Assembly (NCBI RefSeq): GCF_019192735.1
Contig: NZ_JAHTKP010000009.1
Location: forward strand, 1 to 64,000
Origin: Kitasatospora aureofaciens
GTDB lineage: Bacteria > Actinomycetota > Actinomycetes > Streptomycetales > Streptomycetaceae
DNA length: 64,000 nucleotides
Reading direction: 5' to 3'
Shown here in pieces: positions 43,822 to 52,956 of the stretch. Both the position numbers and the translations under genes were made by a program. Within the stretch, counting starts at the first letter, position 1, and every line of letters starts with the position of its first letter. The notes beneath the pieces were generated by a model, which was not told the origin of the DNA, made no database searches, and saw nothing but the letters and a program-made list of their open reading frames with translations.

Positions 43822-45302
43822 CAGTGCACGCCCAGCCAGGACTTGATCGGTGTGAGCGCGAAGTACACGACGAAGACCGCGGTGAGGATCCACATCAGCA
43901 CGCCGGGCTCGCGCCACTTGCCCTGGCCGGCCTTGATGACGGTGTACGAGATGACGCCGGCGGCGACGCCCGCGGTGATGCTGTAGGTGAACGGCATCAG
44001 GACGCAGGTGAGGAAGGCCGGGATGGCGATCTCGCGGTCGGACCAGTCGATGTGCCGGGCCTGGCTCATCATCATCGAGCCGATGACGACGAGGGCGGCG
44101 GAGGCGACCTCGACCGGGACGATGCCGGCGAGCGGCGAGAAGAACAGCATCAGGGCGAACAGGCCGCCGGTGACGGCGGAGGCGAGGCCGGTGCGGGCGC
44201 CGTCGCCGACGCCGGTCGCGGACTCGACGAAGACGGTCTGCCCGGAGGCGCCGGCCAGGCCGCCGACCGCGCCGCCGGCGCCGTCGATGAACAGCGCCTT
44301 GGACAGGCCGGGCATCCGGCCCTGCTTGTCGGCCAGGCCCGCCTCGGTGCCGACGCCGATGATGGTGGCCATCGCGTCGAAGAAGCCGGCGAGCACGAGG
44401 GTGAAGACCGCGACCGAGGCGCTGATCGCGCCCATGCCCTTGCCGCCGAAGGCGCCGAACAGGTCGACGTGGCCGAAGAGGCTGAAGTCGGGCGCCGAGA
44501 CGGGGCTGCCGGGCCAGACCGGGACGGAGTTCTTCCAGGCGTCGGCGGGCACGTGGGCGAGCTTGTTGACGACCACCGCGAGGACGGTGCCGCCGGCGAT
44601 GCCGATCAGGATCGCGCCGCGGACGTTGCGGGCCATCAGGACGAAGATCGACAGCAGGGTGACGCAGAAGATCAGGACGGGCCAGCCGGACAGTTCGCCG
44701 AAGGGGCCGAGCGACAGCGGGGTGGGGCCGCCGGTGTGCACGAAGCCGGCCTTGTAGAGGCCGATGACCGTGACGAACAGGCCGATGCCGATGGTGATCG
44801 CGTGCTTGAGCGGCAGCGGGATGCCGTTCATGATCTTCTCGCGCAGGCCGGAGACCACCAGCAGCACGATCAGGAGGCCGTAGATCACACACAGGCCCAT
44901 GGCCTGCGGCCAGGTGGTGTGCGGTACGACGAGGGCGGAGACCGCTCCGGACACCGAGAGTCCGGCCGCGAGGGCCAACGGTACGTTGCCGACCACGCCC
45001 ATCAGGATGGTGGTGACGGCGGCCGCGAGGGCGGTGGCGGTGGTCAGCGCGGCGTGGTCGAGCTTGACGCCGGTGACGTCGGCGCCGCTCAGGATGAGCG
45101 GGTTGAGCAGGATGATGTACGCCATCGCCATGAAGGTGGTGAGACCACCGCGTAGCTCGTTGGCGAGCGTCGATCCCCGGGCCGAGATCTTGAAGTACGC
45201 GTCCAGCGCGTTCTTCTGCCGGGCGGCCGGGACCGACGTGGGGGTGTCGTCCTCGGTGGGTCTGTCTTCGGTGGTGCCGGGCTCCGTGGGGATCCGGGTC
45301 AT
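43821..45302 (-). CDS. AzgA-type hypoxanthine/guanine permease (NCS2)
   Basis: A 493-residue transporter of the AzgA-like branch of NCS2 permeases, about 12-14 transmembrane helices. Features: ELRGGLTTFMAMAYIILLNPLIL at the N-terminus, NVPLALAAGLSVSGAVSALVV, GFFDAMATIIGVGTEAGL, and SGQTVFVESATGVGDGARTGLASAVTG. These fit carriers of hypoxanthine, guanine or adenine. The start ATG 45302 has GGGAG six bases upstream. It sits between xdhC and the xanthine dehydrogenase genes, so its import product, hypoxanthine, is the substrate of the enzyme next door. Confidence 0.92.
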   Translation of the reverse strand: MTRIPTEPGTTEDRPTEDDTPTSVPAARQKNALDAYFKISARGSTLANELRGGLTTFMAMAYIILLNPLILSGADVTGVKLDHAALTTATALAAAVTTILMGVVGNVPLALAAGLSVSGAVSALVVPHTTWPQAMGLCVIYGLLIVLLVVSGLREKIMNGIPLPLKHAITIGIGLFVTVIGLYKAGFVHTGGPTPLSLGPFGELSGWPVLIFCVTLLSIFVLMARNVRGAILIGIAGGTVLAVVVNKLAHVPADAWKNSVPVWPGSPVSAPDFSLFGHVDLFGAFGGKGMGAISASVAVFTLVLAGFFDAMATIIGVGTEAGLADKQGRMPGLSKALFIDGAGGAVGGLAGASGQTVFVESATGVGDGARTGLASAVTGGLFALMLFFSPLAGIVPVEVASAALVVIGSMMMSQARHIDWSDREIAIPAFLTCVLMPFTYSITAGVAAGVISYTVIKAGQGKWREPGVLMWILTAVFVVYFALTPIKSWLGVH

Positions 45303-45624
45303 GTCCACTCCCAAGTGTCAAAGGGGGTTGGGGTGGGCGAGCCGACCTGACTGCCAGTCAACGAGGTTGGCGCAGGGGGACTAATCGACTCACTGGGCGC
45401 ACTCTGTGGCGGTGCCTGCGGTGCGTGGATGGGGCGCACCGCTGCAGAACCCCGGCGTGGGAGAGGCAGCGGGATGGTGCGTTCGCGTATCGGCAGGTGG
45501 TGCATGGGAGTTGCCTGTTACTGCGAGGGGGTGGGTGGGGCAGGTGGTGCGGGTGGGGGGTGGTGCTGCCCCGGGGCGGCGGGGAAGACGGTCGCCGCCC
45601 CGGGGAGGTCTTGCCGTCCGGGGT
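45303..45624. other. 322-base gap between permease start and xdhB 3' end
   Basis: No gene or clear regulatory element seen. GTCAACGAGGTTGG near 45358 resembles half of an AllR box but has the wrong spacing. Confidence 0.5.
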
Positions 45625-47997
45625 CTACAGCTCCCCGGGCCGCTCGGTGGTCAGGTGCTCGGGCCGGACCGGGATCCGGTTGAGCGCGAGACCGGTGGCG
45701 TTGCGGATGGCGGCCACGATCGACGGCGTCGCCGAGACGGTCGGGGCCTCGCCGACCCCGCGCAGCCCGTACGGGGCGTGGGGGTCGGGCAGTTCGAGGA
45801 TCTCCACCGGGATCGGCGGGGTGTCGAGGATGGTGGGGATCAGGTAGTCGGTGAAGGAGGCGTTGCGCACCTTTCCGTCCCGGACGATGATCTCCTCCAT
45901 CACGGCGAGGCCGAGCGCCTGGGTGCAGCCGCCCTGGATCTGGCCGACGACGGAAAGCGGGTTGAGCGCCTTGCCGACGTCCTGGACGGCGGTCAGCTCG
46001 ACCACCTTGACCAGGCCGAGCTCGACGTCGACGTCGACCACCGCGCGGTTGGCGCAGAAGGTGTACTGGACGTGGCCGAAGCCCTGTCCGGTCTCCTTGT
46101 CGAACGGGACGGTCGGGCGGTGGTGGTGCTCGCGGGTGAGGTCGATGGCCTCGTCGCCGAGCAGGTCGACCATGGAGACCAGCGGGCCGGCGCTCTCGGA
46201 GACGACCTTGCCGCCGACCAGCGTGATGTCGTGGTGGGTCCAGCCGTAGCGGCGCCGGCCCTTCTCGATCAGCGCCCGCTTGACGGCCTCGGCGGCCAGC
46301 TTGACCGCACCGCCGGTCATGTAGGTCTGCCGGGACGCGGAGGTCGAACCGGCCGACCCCACCTCGGTGTTGGCCGGGTGGATGGTGACCTGCTCGACGC
46401 CGAGCTCGGTGCGGGCGATCTGGGCGTGCACGGTGACGCCGCCCTGGCCGACCTCCGCCATCGCGGTGTGCACCATGGCGACCGGCTCGCCGCCGATCAC
46501 CTCCAGGCGCACCCGGGCGGTGGAGTAGTCGTCGAAGCCCTCGGAGAAGCCGACGTTCTTGATGCCGACCGAGTAGCCGACGCCGCGCACGATGCCCTCA
46601 CCGTGCGAGGTGTTGGACAGCGCGCCGGGGATCTGGCGCACGTCCAGGTGCTCGGTGTCCAGCGGCGGCGGCAGCGGCATGTCCTTGACGCGCTGCAGCA
46701 GTTCGGCGACCGGGGCGGGCGAGTCGATCTGCTGGCCGGTGGGCATGAAGTCGCCCTCCGCCATGGCGTTGAGCTGCCGCAGCTCGACCGGGTCCATGCC
46801 GAGGGCGGCGGCCAGCCTGTCCATCTGCGTCTCGTAGCCGAACGCGGCCTGCACGGCACCGAAGCCGCGCATCGCGCCGCAGGACGGGTTGTTGCTGTAG
46901 AGCGCGATGGCGTGCATCTTGACGTTCGGGATCACGTACGGGCCGTGGCCGAGCGAGGCCGCGTTGCCGACGACGGCCGGCGAGGCGGAGGCGTACGCGC
47001 CGCCGTCCAGCACGATCCGGCAGTCGGCGAAGACGAGCTTGCCGTCGCGGGTGGCGCCGTGCTCGTAGTGCATCTTCGCCGGGTGGCGGTGCACGTGGCC
47101 GAAGAAGGACTCGTCGCGGGAGTAGACGATCTTGACCGGCTTGCCGGTGTGCTGGGCCAGCAGGCAGGCGTGGATCTGCATCGACAGGTCCTCGCGGCCG
47201 CCGAAGGCGCCGCCGACGCCGGCCAGGGTGAGCCGGACCTTCTCCTCGGGCAGGTCCAGCACCGGGGCCATCTGCTGGCGGTCGACGTGCAGCCACTGGG
47301 TGGCGATGTACAGGTCGATGCCGCCGTCCTCGGCGGGTACGGCGAGGCCGGACTCGGGGCCGAGGAAGGCCTGGTCCTGCATGCCGACCTCGTAGTCGCC
47401 GCTGACGATGACGTCCGCGAGCGCGCGCACCTCGTCGGTCACGCCGAGGCCGGAGACCAGCTTCTGCTCGTGGCAGATGTTGCCGTACCCGTGCGACTTG
47501 TACTCGTGCGGCTCGTGCACGTAGCCGTGGGTCTCGGGGTCGAGGCACTGCTCCTCGGTGACGATCGGGGTGAGCACCTCGTACTCGACCTTGATCTTCT
47601 TCACCGCGCGGCGGGCCGTCTCCGGGTGGTCGGCGGCGACCAGCGCGATCGCCTCGCCGTGGTAGCGGACCTTGTCGATCGCCAGGGCCGGCTGGTCCTG
47701 GATCTCCAGGCCGTAGTACTTCGAGCCGGGGATGTCCTCGTGGGTGAGCACCGCGTAGACGCCGGGCACCTTGAGCGCCTCGGAGATGTCCACGGAGAGG
47801 ATGTTGGCCCGGGGGTGCGGCGAGCGCAGCGCCATACCCCAGAGCATGTCCTCGTGCCACATGTCGGACGAGTACGCGAACTCGCCCTTGACCTTCAGGT
47901 TGCCGTCCGGGCGCAGCGGCGAGCCGCCGATGCCGTCCTTGGACGCCTGGTTGATGTTCTGCAGGTTCTTCTGGCCCTGGATGGTACGAGTACTCAT
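45625..47997 (-). CDS. xdhB: Xanthine dehydrogenase, molybdopterin-binding subunit
   Basis: A 790-residue large subunit of the xanthine oxidase family. Markers: VKGEFAYSSDMWHEDMLWG, GVGGAFGGREDLS (molybdenum site), SCGAMRGFGAVQAAF (substrate Arg region), VGQGGVTVHAQIA, AVQDVGKALNPLSVVGQIQGG and the catalytic Glu in YGLRGVGEAPTV. It oxidises hypoxanthine and xanthine to urate. The ATG at 47997 overlaps the stop of the iron-sulfur subunit (ATGA). Length is typical for the three-subunit bacterial form, where it works with the FAD and 2Fe-2S proteins encoded immediately upstream. Confidence 0.95.
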   Translation of the reverse strand: MSTRTIQGQKNLQNINQASKDGIGGSPLRPDGNLKVKGEFAYSSDMWHEDMLWGMALRSPHPRANILSVDISEALKVPGVYAVLTHEDIPGSKYYGLEIQDQPALAIDKVRYHGEAIALVAADHPETARRAVKKIKVEYEVLTPIVTEEQCLDPETHGYVHEPHEYKSHGYGNICHEQKLVSGLGVTDEVRALADVIVSGDYEVGMQDQAFLGPESGLAVPAEDGGIDLYIATQWLHVDRQQMAPVLDLPEEKVRLTLAGVGGAFGGREDLSMQIHACLLAQHTGKPVKIVYSRDESFFGHVHRHPAKMHYEHGATRDGKLVFADCRIVLDGGAYASASPAVVGNAASLGHGPYVIPNVKMHAIALYSNNPSCGAMRGFGAVQAAFGYETQMDRLAAALGMDPVELRQLNAMAEGDFMPTGQQIDSPAPVAELLQRVKDMPLPPPLDTEHLDVRQIPGALSNTSHGEGIVRGVGYSVGIKNVGFSEGFDDYSTARVRLEVIGGEPVAMVHTAMAEVGQGGVTVHAQIARTELGVEQVTIHPANTEVGSAGSTSASRQTYMTGGAVKLAAEAVKRALIEKGRRRYGWTHHDITLVGGKVVSESAGPLVSMVDLLGDEAIDLTREHHHRPTVPFDKETGQGFGHVQYTFCANRAVVDVDVELGLVKVVELTAVQDVGKALNPLSVVGQIQGGCTQALGLAVMEEIIVRDGKVRNASFTDYLIPTILDTPPIPVEILELPDPHAPYGLRGVGEAPTVSATPSIVAAIRNATGLALNRIPVRPEHLTTERPGEL

Positions 47998-48482
47998 TCG
48001 GACTCCGCCTTCCCGGCGCACTTGCGGGCGGACGCCAGCCGCACCGCGTCCATGATCTTCTCGTAGCCGGTGCAGCGGCACAGGTTGCCCGACAGCGCCT
48101 CGCGGATGTCGTTGTCGCTCGGCTGGGCGTCGCTTTCCAGCAGGGCGTCGGTCTGCACCAGCAGGCCGGGGGTGCAGAAGCCGCACTGGACGGCGCCGGC
48201 GTCGATGAACGCCTGCTGGACGAGGCCCAGCTCGCCGTTCTCGTCGGTCAGGCCCTCGACGGTGCGCACCTCGCGGTCCTGCACCTGGCCGGCCGCGACC
48301 AGGCAGGAGCAGACCGGCACGCCGTCCAGGTAGACCGTGCAGGAGCCGCACTCGCCCTGCTCGCAGGCGTTCTTCGAGCCCGGGAGGCCGACCCGCTCGC
48401 GCAGCACGTACAGGAGGCTCTCGCCCTCCCAGACGTCGTCCGCCTCGACCGGCTTGCCGTTGGCGGTGAAAGTGACCCTCAT
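47994..48482 (-). CDS. xdhA: Xanthine dehydrogenase, 2Fe-2S subunit
   Basis: A 162-residue two-cluster iron-sulfur subunit. The plant-type cluster cysteines are in CEQGECGSCTVYLDG and a following Cys in CSCLVAAG; the second cluster uses CGFCTPG and CRCTGYEKIM. It carries electrons from the molybdenum site to FAD. It overlaps both neighbours by four bases, giving a tightly coupled order FAD subunit, 2Fe-2S subunit, molybdenum subunit. Confidence 0.96.
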   Translation of the reverse strand: MRVTFTANGKPVEADDVWEGESLLYVLRERVGLPGSKNACEQGECGSCTVYLDGVPVCSCLVAAGQVQDREVRTVEGLTDENGELGLVQQAFIDAGAVQCGFCTPGLLVQTDALLESDAQPSDNDIREALSGNLCRCTGYEKIMDAVRLASARKCAGKAESE

Positions 48483-49366
48483 GCCGCGCTCCTGATCTGC
48501 TTGCTGTAGTCGTTCCAACACCAGGTGAGGGTGCGGCGGGCCATCACGGCCAGCGAGTGGCGCCGGTAGTCGGCGGTGCCGCGCACGTCGTCGATCGGGG
48601 AGGCCGCGGCCTTCACCAGCTCGCCGAACTTCTGGATCACCTCGGCGCCCAGCAGGTCGCCGGACTCCCAGAGCCCGCGCTCGGCGAGCACGCCCTGCAG
48701 GTACTCCTCGGCCTCGACGGCGCGGCGCGGCGTGGGGGCAGCCGAACCGATACCGGTGCCGACGGTGCCGTTCTTCGGGTGAAGGGCGAAACCGAAGGCG
48801 CAGACCGCGATCACCATCGCGTTGCGGGTGCCGATCTTGGAGAACTGCTGGGGGCCGTCCGCCACCGGGATGTGCACGGCCCGGATCAGCTCGTCGGCCG
48901 CCAGGCTGTTGCGCTTCACGCCGACGTAGAACTCGTCGATAGGGATCATCCGGGTCCCGCGCACCGAGGCCGCCTCGACGAACACGTCGCGGCCGGCCGC
49001 GAGCAGCGCGGGGTGCGCGTCGCCGGCCGGGGAGGCGCCGCCGAGGTTGCCGCCGACGCCGCCGCGGTTGCGGATCTGCGGGGAGCCGACGGTGTGGGCC
49101 GCCAGCGCCAGCCCGGGCAGCGGCCCGGACAGCTCGTCGATGATCCGGGCGTACGGGACCGAGGCGCCGAGCCGCACGACGCTGCCGTCGTTCGTCCATT
49201 CCGTGAGCTCGGTGATGCGGTTCAGGTCGAGAATCGCGGATGGCCGGTGCACGTCGAAGTTCATCTCGACCATGACGTCCGTACCGCCCGAGATGGGCAG
49301 CGCGGTCGGATACTCAGCCTTCGCCGCGAGTGCCTCGTCCCAGGTAGCGGGCCGAAGGAACTCCAT
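48479..49366 (-). CDS. Xanthine dehydrogenase, FAD-binding subunit
   Basis: A 295-residue FAD subunit of the CoxM/XdhB type. FAD contacts appear in PTALPISGGTDVMVEMN and RNRGGVGGNLGGASPAGDAHPALLA, and the central LVAADELIRAVHIPV stretch is also typical. It starts at ATG 49366 with GAGGAG upstream and heads the three-subunit operon. Between it and pucR lies a 458-base region that must contain the promoter, plausibly the PucR target. Symbols for the three subunits vary between organisms, so none is given here. Confidence 0.93.
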   Translation of the reverse strand: MEFLRPATWDEALAAKAEYPTALPISGGTDVMVEMNFDVHRPSAILDLNRITELTEWTNDGSVVRLGASVPYARIIDELSGPLPGLALAAHTVGSPQIRNRGGVGGNLGGASPAGDAHPALLAAGRDVFVEAASVRGTRMIPIDEFYVGVKRNSLAADELIRAVHIPVADGPQQFSKIGTRNAMVIAVCAFGFALHPKNGTVGTGIGSAAPTPRRAVEAEEYLQGVLAERGLWESGDLLGAEVIQKFGELVKAAASPIDDVRGTADYRRHSLAVMARRTLTWCWNDYSKQIRSAA

Positions 49367-49824
49367 GCGGGTGTCTCCTCAAGTCGTCGCCGGTCGGACG
49401 GGTGGGCACAGTGCCCGGAACCCGGTTGTTCGGGACCTGCCTACCGTGTCGTCGCCTCGGCGTCGGATCCCGGTCACCGGGCTGTGTCCGGCGGCGTGTG
49501 GCCAGTGAACCGCTGTGACCGGGCCCACTGGGAGTCACCGATGGCATGAAGCCCCGGCTGTGCTCCCGCCCGGCATCCTGTACGTTCCTCTAAGGAGGAC
49601 AATCTCGCAGCCCAGCTGTTCACCGGGCGCTACCTACGACCGTAATCCGGCCGTGATTCCCGAGCTACGGCCCTGTGACCCGGCCGTCCGCTGGTGCGTA
49701 ACACCGAGCACAGATGTTCGGGCACACTGTCACCCCCGGCCGCGTGTTCGGGCCCCACCCCAGGCCCCCGCCCAGCCCCACCCTCACCCCCAGCCCCACC
49801 CCAGCCCCCGTTAGGAGTCCGCGG
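49367..49824. other. 458-base divergent region between xdh operon and pucR
   Basis: It holds the xdh and pucR promoters. I find no AllR box. An AT-richer piece with CTAAGGAGGACAATC at about 49591 is the only obvious feature. An open frame ahead of pucR (from 49714) is Pro-rich and not protein-like. Confidence 0.5.
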
Positions 49825-51417
49825 ATGCGTGTCCGTGACCTGCTCGCCCCCGGCGCCCCGCGACTGCGCCTGCTCGCGGCCGAGGACGAGCTGGACCGGC
49901 AGGTCAGCGGCGTCATGACCACGGACCTGCACGACCCCGGCCGGTACCTGCACGGCGGCGAGCTGGTGCTCACCGGCATGCTCTGGCGCACCGGCCCGGC
50001 CGACTCCGAGCGGTTCGTGCGGACCATCGCGGCCGGCGGCGCGGTCGCCCTGGCGGCCGGCGAGGCCGAGGTCGGCCCGGTGCCCGAGGACCTCGTCGAG
50101 GCCTGCCGCCGGCACCGGATGCCCCTGCTGGCCGTCCCCGACGACATCGCCTTCGGCACCGTCACCGAGTTCATCGGCCGCCAGGTCTCCGCCGACCGCG
50201 CCGCCGACCTGGCCGCCCTGGTCGACCGGCACCGGCTGCTGGTCTCGGCGGCCGGCGGTGGCGGGCTGGACGCCGTCCTGGACCTGCTCGGCGGCGACCT
50301 CGACCTCGACTGCTGGGTGCTCACCCCCACCGGCTCGGTGATCGCCGGGCCCGCCGAGCGGCTCGCCGCCGAGGACCGCGACCAGCTGGTCCGCGCCCAC
50401 CTCGCCGCCCAGCGCCAGCGCCGCCGCCCCCCGCACCGGGCCCGGCTGGCCGTCGGCGCGTACTCCCTGCTGCCCGCCCCCGCCTCCGCCGACCACGAGG
50501 CGCCGCTCGCCGACTGGATGCTCGCGGTGGCCGGCGACGTCACCGAGTGGACCACCAAGCGCCAGCAGCTCGCCGAGAACCTGGCCCGCCTGGTCGCCGC
50601 CGAGCGCCAGCGCCGGGACGAGGGCCGCCGGCTGCGCCGCCGCCTCGCCGACGAGCTGCTGGACCGGCTCCGGCGGGACGTCGACCCGGCCGAGATCAGC
50701 CGCACCCTGTACGCCTCCTCGGCGATGGCTGCCCGCTACGAGAGCCCCGAGCCCAAGCCGCAGGCCCCGGAGGGCTCCTGGCTGGTGCTCAGCGCCGAGG
50801 GCACCGGGTTGCCCGAGGGCGCGGTGCGGGCCGTCCTGGAGGAGGCCCTCGGCGGCACCACCGACCGCGCCCTGGTCGCCGGGGCCGGCACCGGCGCGGT
50901 CGTGGTGATGCCCGCGATGGAGAGCGCGGTGCCCGCCGACACCCTGCGCGACCTGCTCGCCCCGCTGGAGGCCGGGCTCGGCTCGGAGGGCCGGATCACC
51001 CTCGGCGTCTCCGCCCCCGCCGCCGAGGCCGGCGGCCTGCGCGGCGCCCTGGAGGAGGCCCGGCACGCCCGCCGGATCGCCGCCGCCCGGGTCGGCCGGG
51101 TCTGCGTGGCCGGCCCCGAGGAGCTGGCCTCGCACGTGCTGCTGCTGGCGGCCGTCCCGGACGAGGTGCGCCGGGCGTTCCGCAGCCGCCTGCTGGACAA
51201 GGTGATCGGCTACGACATCGAGCACCAGGCGGACCTGGTCCGCACCCTGGAGGCGTTCCTGCGCTCGGACGGCTCGTGGACGCGCTGCGCTGCGCAGCTG
51301 CACGTCCACGTCAACACGTTGCGGTACCGGATCGGCCGGATCGAGGAGTTGACCGGCCGCGACCTGTCCCGCCTGGAGGACCGGGTGGACTTCTACCTGG
51401 CCCTCGAACTGGCCTGA
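49825..51417 (+). CDS. pucR: PucR family transcriptional regulator
   Basis: A 530-residue PucR-type regulator. The N-terminal purine catabolism domain (residues 1-120) begins MRVRDLLAPGAPRLRLLA, with VMTTDLHDPGRYLHGGELVLTG; a GGDEF-like middle follows, and the C-terminal helix-turn-helix reads LRSDGSWTRCAAQLHVHVNTLRYRIGRIEELTG. PucR proteins switch on purine catabolic genes in Bacillus and Streptomyces relatives. ATG 49825 has AGGAG seven bases upstream; the longer open frame is low-complexity. It diverges from the xdh operon, which is the natural target. A strong terminator follows. Confidence 0.93.
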   Translation: MRVRDLLAPGAPRLRLLAAEDELDRQVSGVMTTDLHDPGRYLHGGELVLTGMLWRTGPADSERFVRTIAAGGAVALAAGEAEVGPVPEDLVEACRRHRMPLLAVPDDIAFGTVTEFIGRQVSADRAADLAALVDRHRLLVSAAGGGGLDAVLDLLGGDLDLDCWVLTPTGSVIAGPAERLAAEDRDQLVRAHLAAQRQRRRPPHRARLAVGAYSLLPAPASADHEAPLADWMLAVAGDVTEWTTKRQQLAENLARLVAAERQRRDEGRRLRRRLADELLDRLRRDVDPAEISRTLYASSAMAARYESPEPKPQAPEGSWLVLSAEGTGLPEGAVRAVLEEALGGTTDRALVAGAGTGAVVVMPAMESAVPADTLRDLLAPLEAGLGSEGRITLGVSAPAAEAGGLRGALEEARHARRIAAARVGRVCVAGPEELASHVLLLAAVPDEVRRAFRSRLLDKVIGYDIEHQADLVRTLEAFLRSDGSWTRCAAQLHVHVNTLRYRIGRIEELTGRDLSRLEDRVDFYLALELA

Positions 51418-51466
51418 CGGATACGCCTGACGGGCACGCCTCACGGATCCGCCCAAGAGATACGCC

Positions 51467-51502
51467 AAAGGGCCCGCCGCGGACGTCCGCGGCGGGCCCT
51501 TT
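51467..51502. terminator. Bidirectional terminator after pucR
   Basis: A perfect 36-base palindrome: AAAGGGCCCGCCGCGGAC (51467-51484) followed at once by its complement to 51502. It starts AAA and ends TTT, so it can serve both converging genes. Confidence 0.92.
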
Positions 51503-51513
51503 CCGCGGTCGGG

Positions 51514-52647
51514 CTACTGCGCCGGGATGATCCCGGTCAGCCACTCGAAGATGCTCGGCACCATGCCCTTCCACAGCTCGGTGGAGTGCGGCCCGGTGGT
51601 CTCCTGGACCTGGATGGTGGTCGGGGCCTTGGCCGCGGCGGCGAGCGCCTGCGCGTCCTCCAGGCCGTCGCCCTTCTTGCCGCTGATGTACATCGCGACC
51701 TTGGGCGGCTGCTGGGCGGTCTTCAGGATGGTGATCGGGTTGTTGGCCTCGCGCAGCTTGGCGTCCCTGCCGACCAGCGAGTCCTTCTCGGCCGCCGGGT
51801 CGTTGTAGCCGGAGAGGCTGATCGCCGCGCGGTAGCGGTTCGGGTGGGCGAGCGACAGCTTGGCCGCGCAGTGCGCGCCGGCCGAGTAGCCGGCGATCGC
51901 CCAGCGGTCCGCGGACGGGTCGGCGCGGAAGTTGTCCAGGATCATCTGCGGCACGTCCCGGGTGACCCAGGCGTCGGCGTTGACCTTGCCGGGGATGTCG
52001 GTGCAGCCGGCGTCCTGGTGGTTGCCGAGCAGCAGGGTGCGCGGCGAGACCAGGATGAACGGGGCGACCTTGCCCTGCTGCATCAGCGGCTTCAGCTGCT
52101 CGGACACCTTGAGGGTGCCGTACCAGGTGGAGGACGAGCCCGGGTAGCCCGGGATCAGCTCGACGACCGGGAACTTCTTGTCCTTGAACGCCGGGTCGTT
52201 GTACTGCGGCGGCAGCCAGACCAGCACCTCGCCGTCGACGCCGGACACCTGGCCCTTGAGGTCGGTCTTCTGGACGTCGCCCGGCACGGCCGGGTCGCCC
52301 ACACCGCCGAACTGCTGCAGCACCTTGGCCGGGGCCTTGGCGTCCCCGCTGCCCGGCTTGCCCTCCCCGGCCGGCTGGTCGTCCTTCGGCACGGTGGGCA
52401 CCGCGCGGACGTGGTCACCGGTGCCCAGCAGGTCGTCCCAGTTGCCGTAGATCAGGTTCGCGTTGTTCACCATCACGAAGACCATCAGGACGGCCGTGAT
52501 CTGGCAGAACACGATCATGACCAGCCGGGACAGGATCTGCACCGGCTGCGGCCCGCGCACCTTGCTCCAGAGGACCAGCGCGACCGCGATGGACACCGGT
52601 ACGAGGAGGACCGTGAGGAGGAAGAAGGGCGTACCTGTCAGTTGCAT
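51514..52647 (-). CDS. Membrane-anchored alpha/beta-hydrolase esterase, paralogue of the 10.8-kb gene
   Basis: A 377-residue esterase with two N-terminal hydrophobic helices, the motif YGNWDDLLGTGD, a Gly/Pro/Lys-rich linker and an alpha/beta-hydrolase domain. The nucleophile elbow is GYSAGAH, and the closing His is in TGPHSTELWKGM. Architecture and the WDDLLGxGD motif match the protein encoded at 10.8 kb, so the two are paralogues. The domain is of the antigen 85/esterase type and should lie outside the membrane; the substrate is unknown. It diverges from a sugar ABC operon over a region rich in palindromes. Confidence 0.88.
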   Translation of the reverse strand: MQLTGTPFFLLTVLLVPVSIAVALVLWSKVRGPQPVQILSRLVMIVFCQITAVLMVFVMVNNANLIYGNWDDLLGTGDHVRAVPTVPKDDQPAGEGKPGSGDAKAPAKVLQQFGGVGDPAVPGDVQKTDLKGQVSGVDGEVLVWLPPQYNDPAFKDKKFPVVELIPGYPGSSSTWYGTLKVSEQLKPLMQQGKVAPFILVSPRTLLLGNHQDAGCTDIPGKVNADAWVTRDVPQMILDNFRADPSADRWAIAGYSAGAHCAAKLSLAHPNRYRAAISLSGYNDPAAEKDSLVGRDAKLREANNPITILKTAQQPPKVAMYISGKKGDGLEDAQALAAAAKAPTTIQVQETTGPHSTELWKGMVPSIFEWLTGIIPAQ

Positions 52648-52956
52648 GTGTTCTCGTATCCGGATCGCAAGCCGCCCGGGCCCCACTCGCCCGCGCGCAC
52701 TCCAATGGCATTGGACGGCAATGAACCGGCGATCGGTTGCCGTCCGAATCTGTGCGGAACCTGAGAGGAACATCACGTTTCCGTGCTGTTCCGCTTTCGG
52801 GTCGGCGCCTAGTGTGCCACCCGGACGGCCGTCATCCGGACGGGGTGTCCAGCGAACGTTCAGGAAGGTCCCCCGAGGCACCTTACCGTCCGCGCCGCCC
52901 CCGCCGCCGGGCGAGGCGGTGCAAGTCCGCGCCACCCGTGCAGAGAGAATCATGGG
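52648..52956. other. 309-base divergent region with three palindromes
   Basis: It lies between the esterase and the ABC operon. See the operator entry. No gene supported. Confidence 0.6.
52701..52792. promoter_or_regulatory. Cluster of three operator-like palindromes
   Basis: TCCAATG-G-CATTGGA (52701-52715), AACCG-GCGAT-CGGTT (52724-52738), and a 26-base dyad whose arms are GGAACATCACG and CGTGCTGTTCC (52767-52792, one mismatch). The third spans the expected promoter of the ABC operon. Confidence 0.65.

Noticed and set aside
45303..45624. Purine riboswitch upstream of the AzgA permease
   Set aside because: No conserved junction sequences or matching three-helix fold could be recognised by eye; a covariance search would be needed to claim one.
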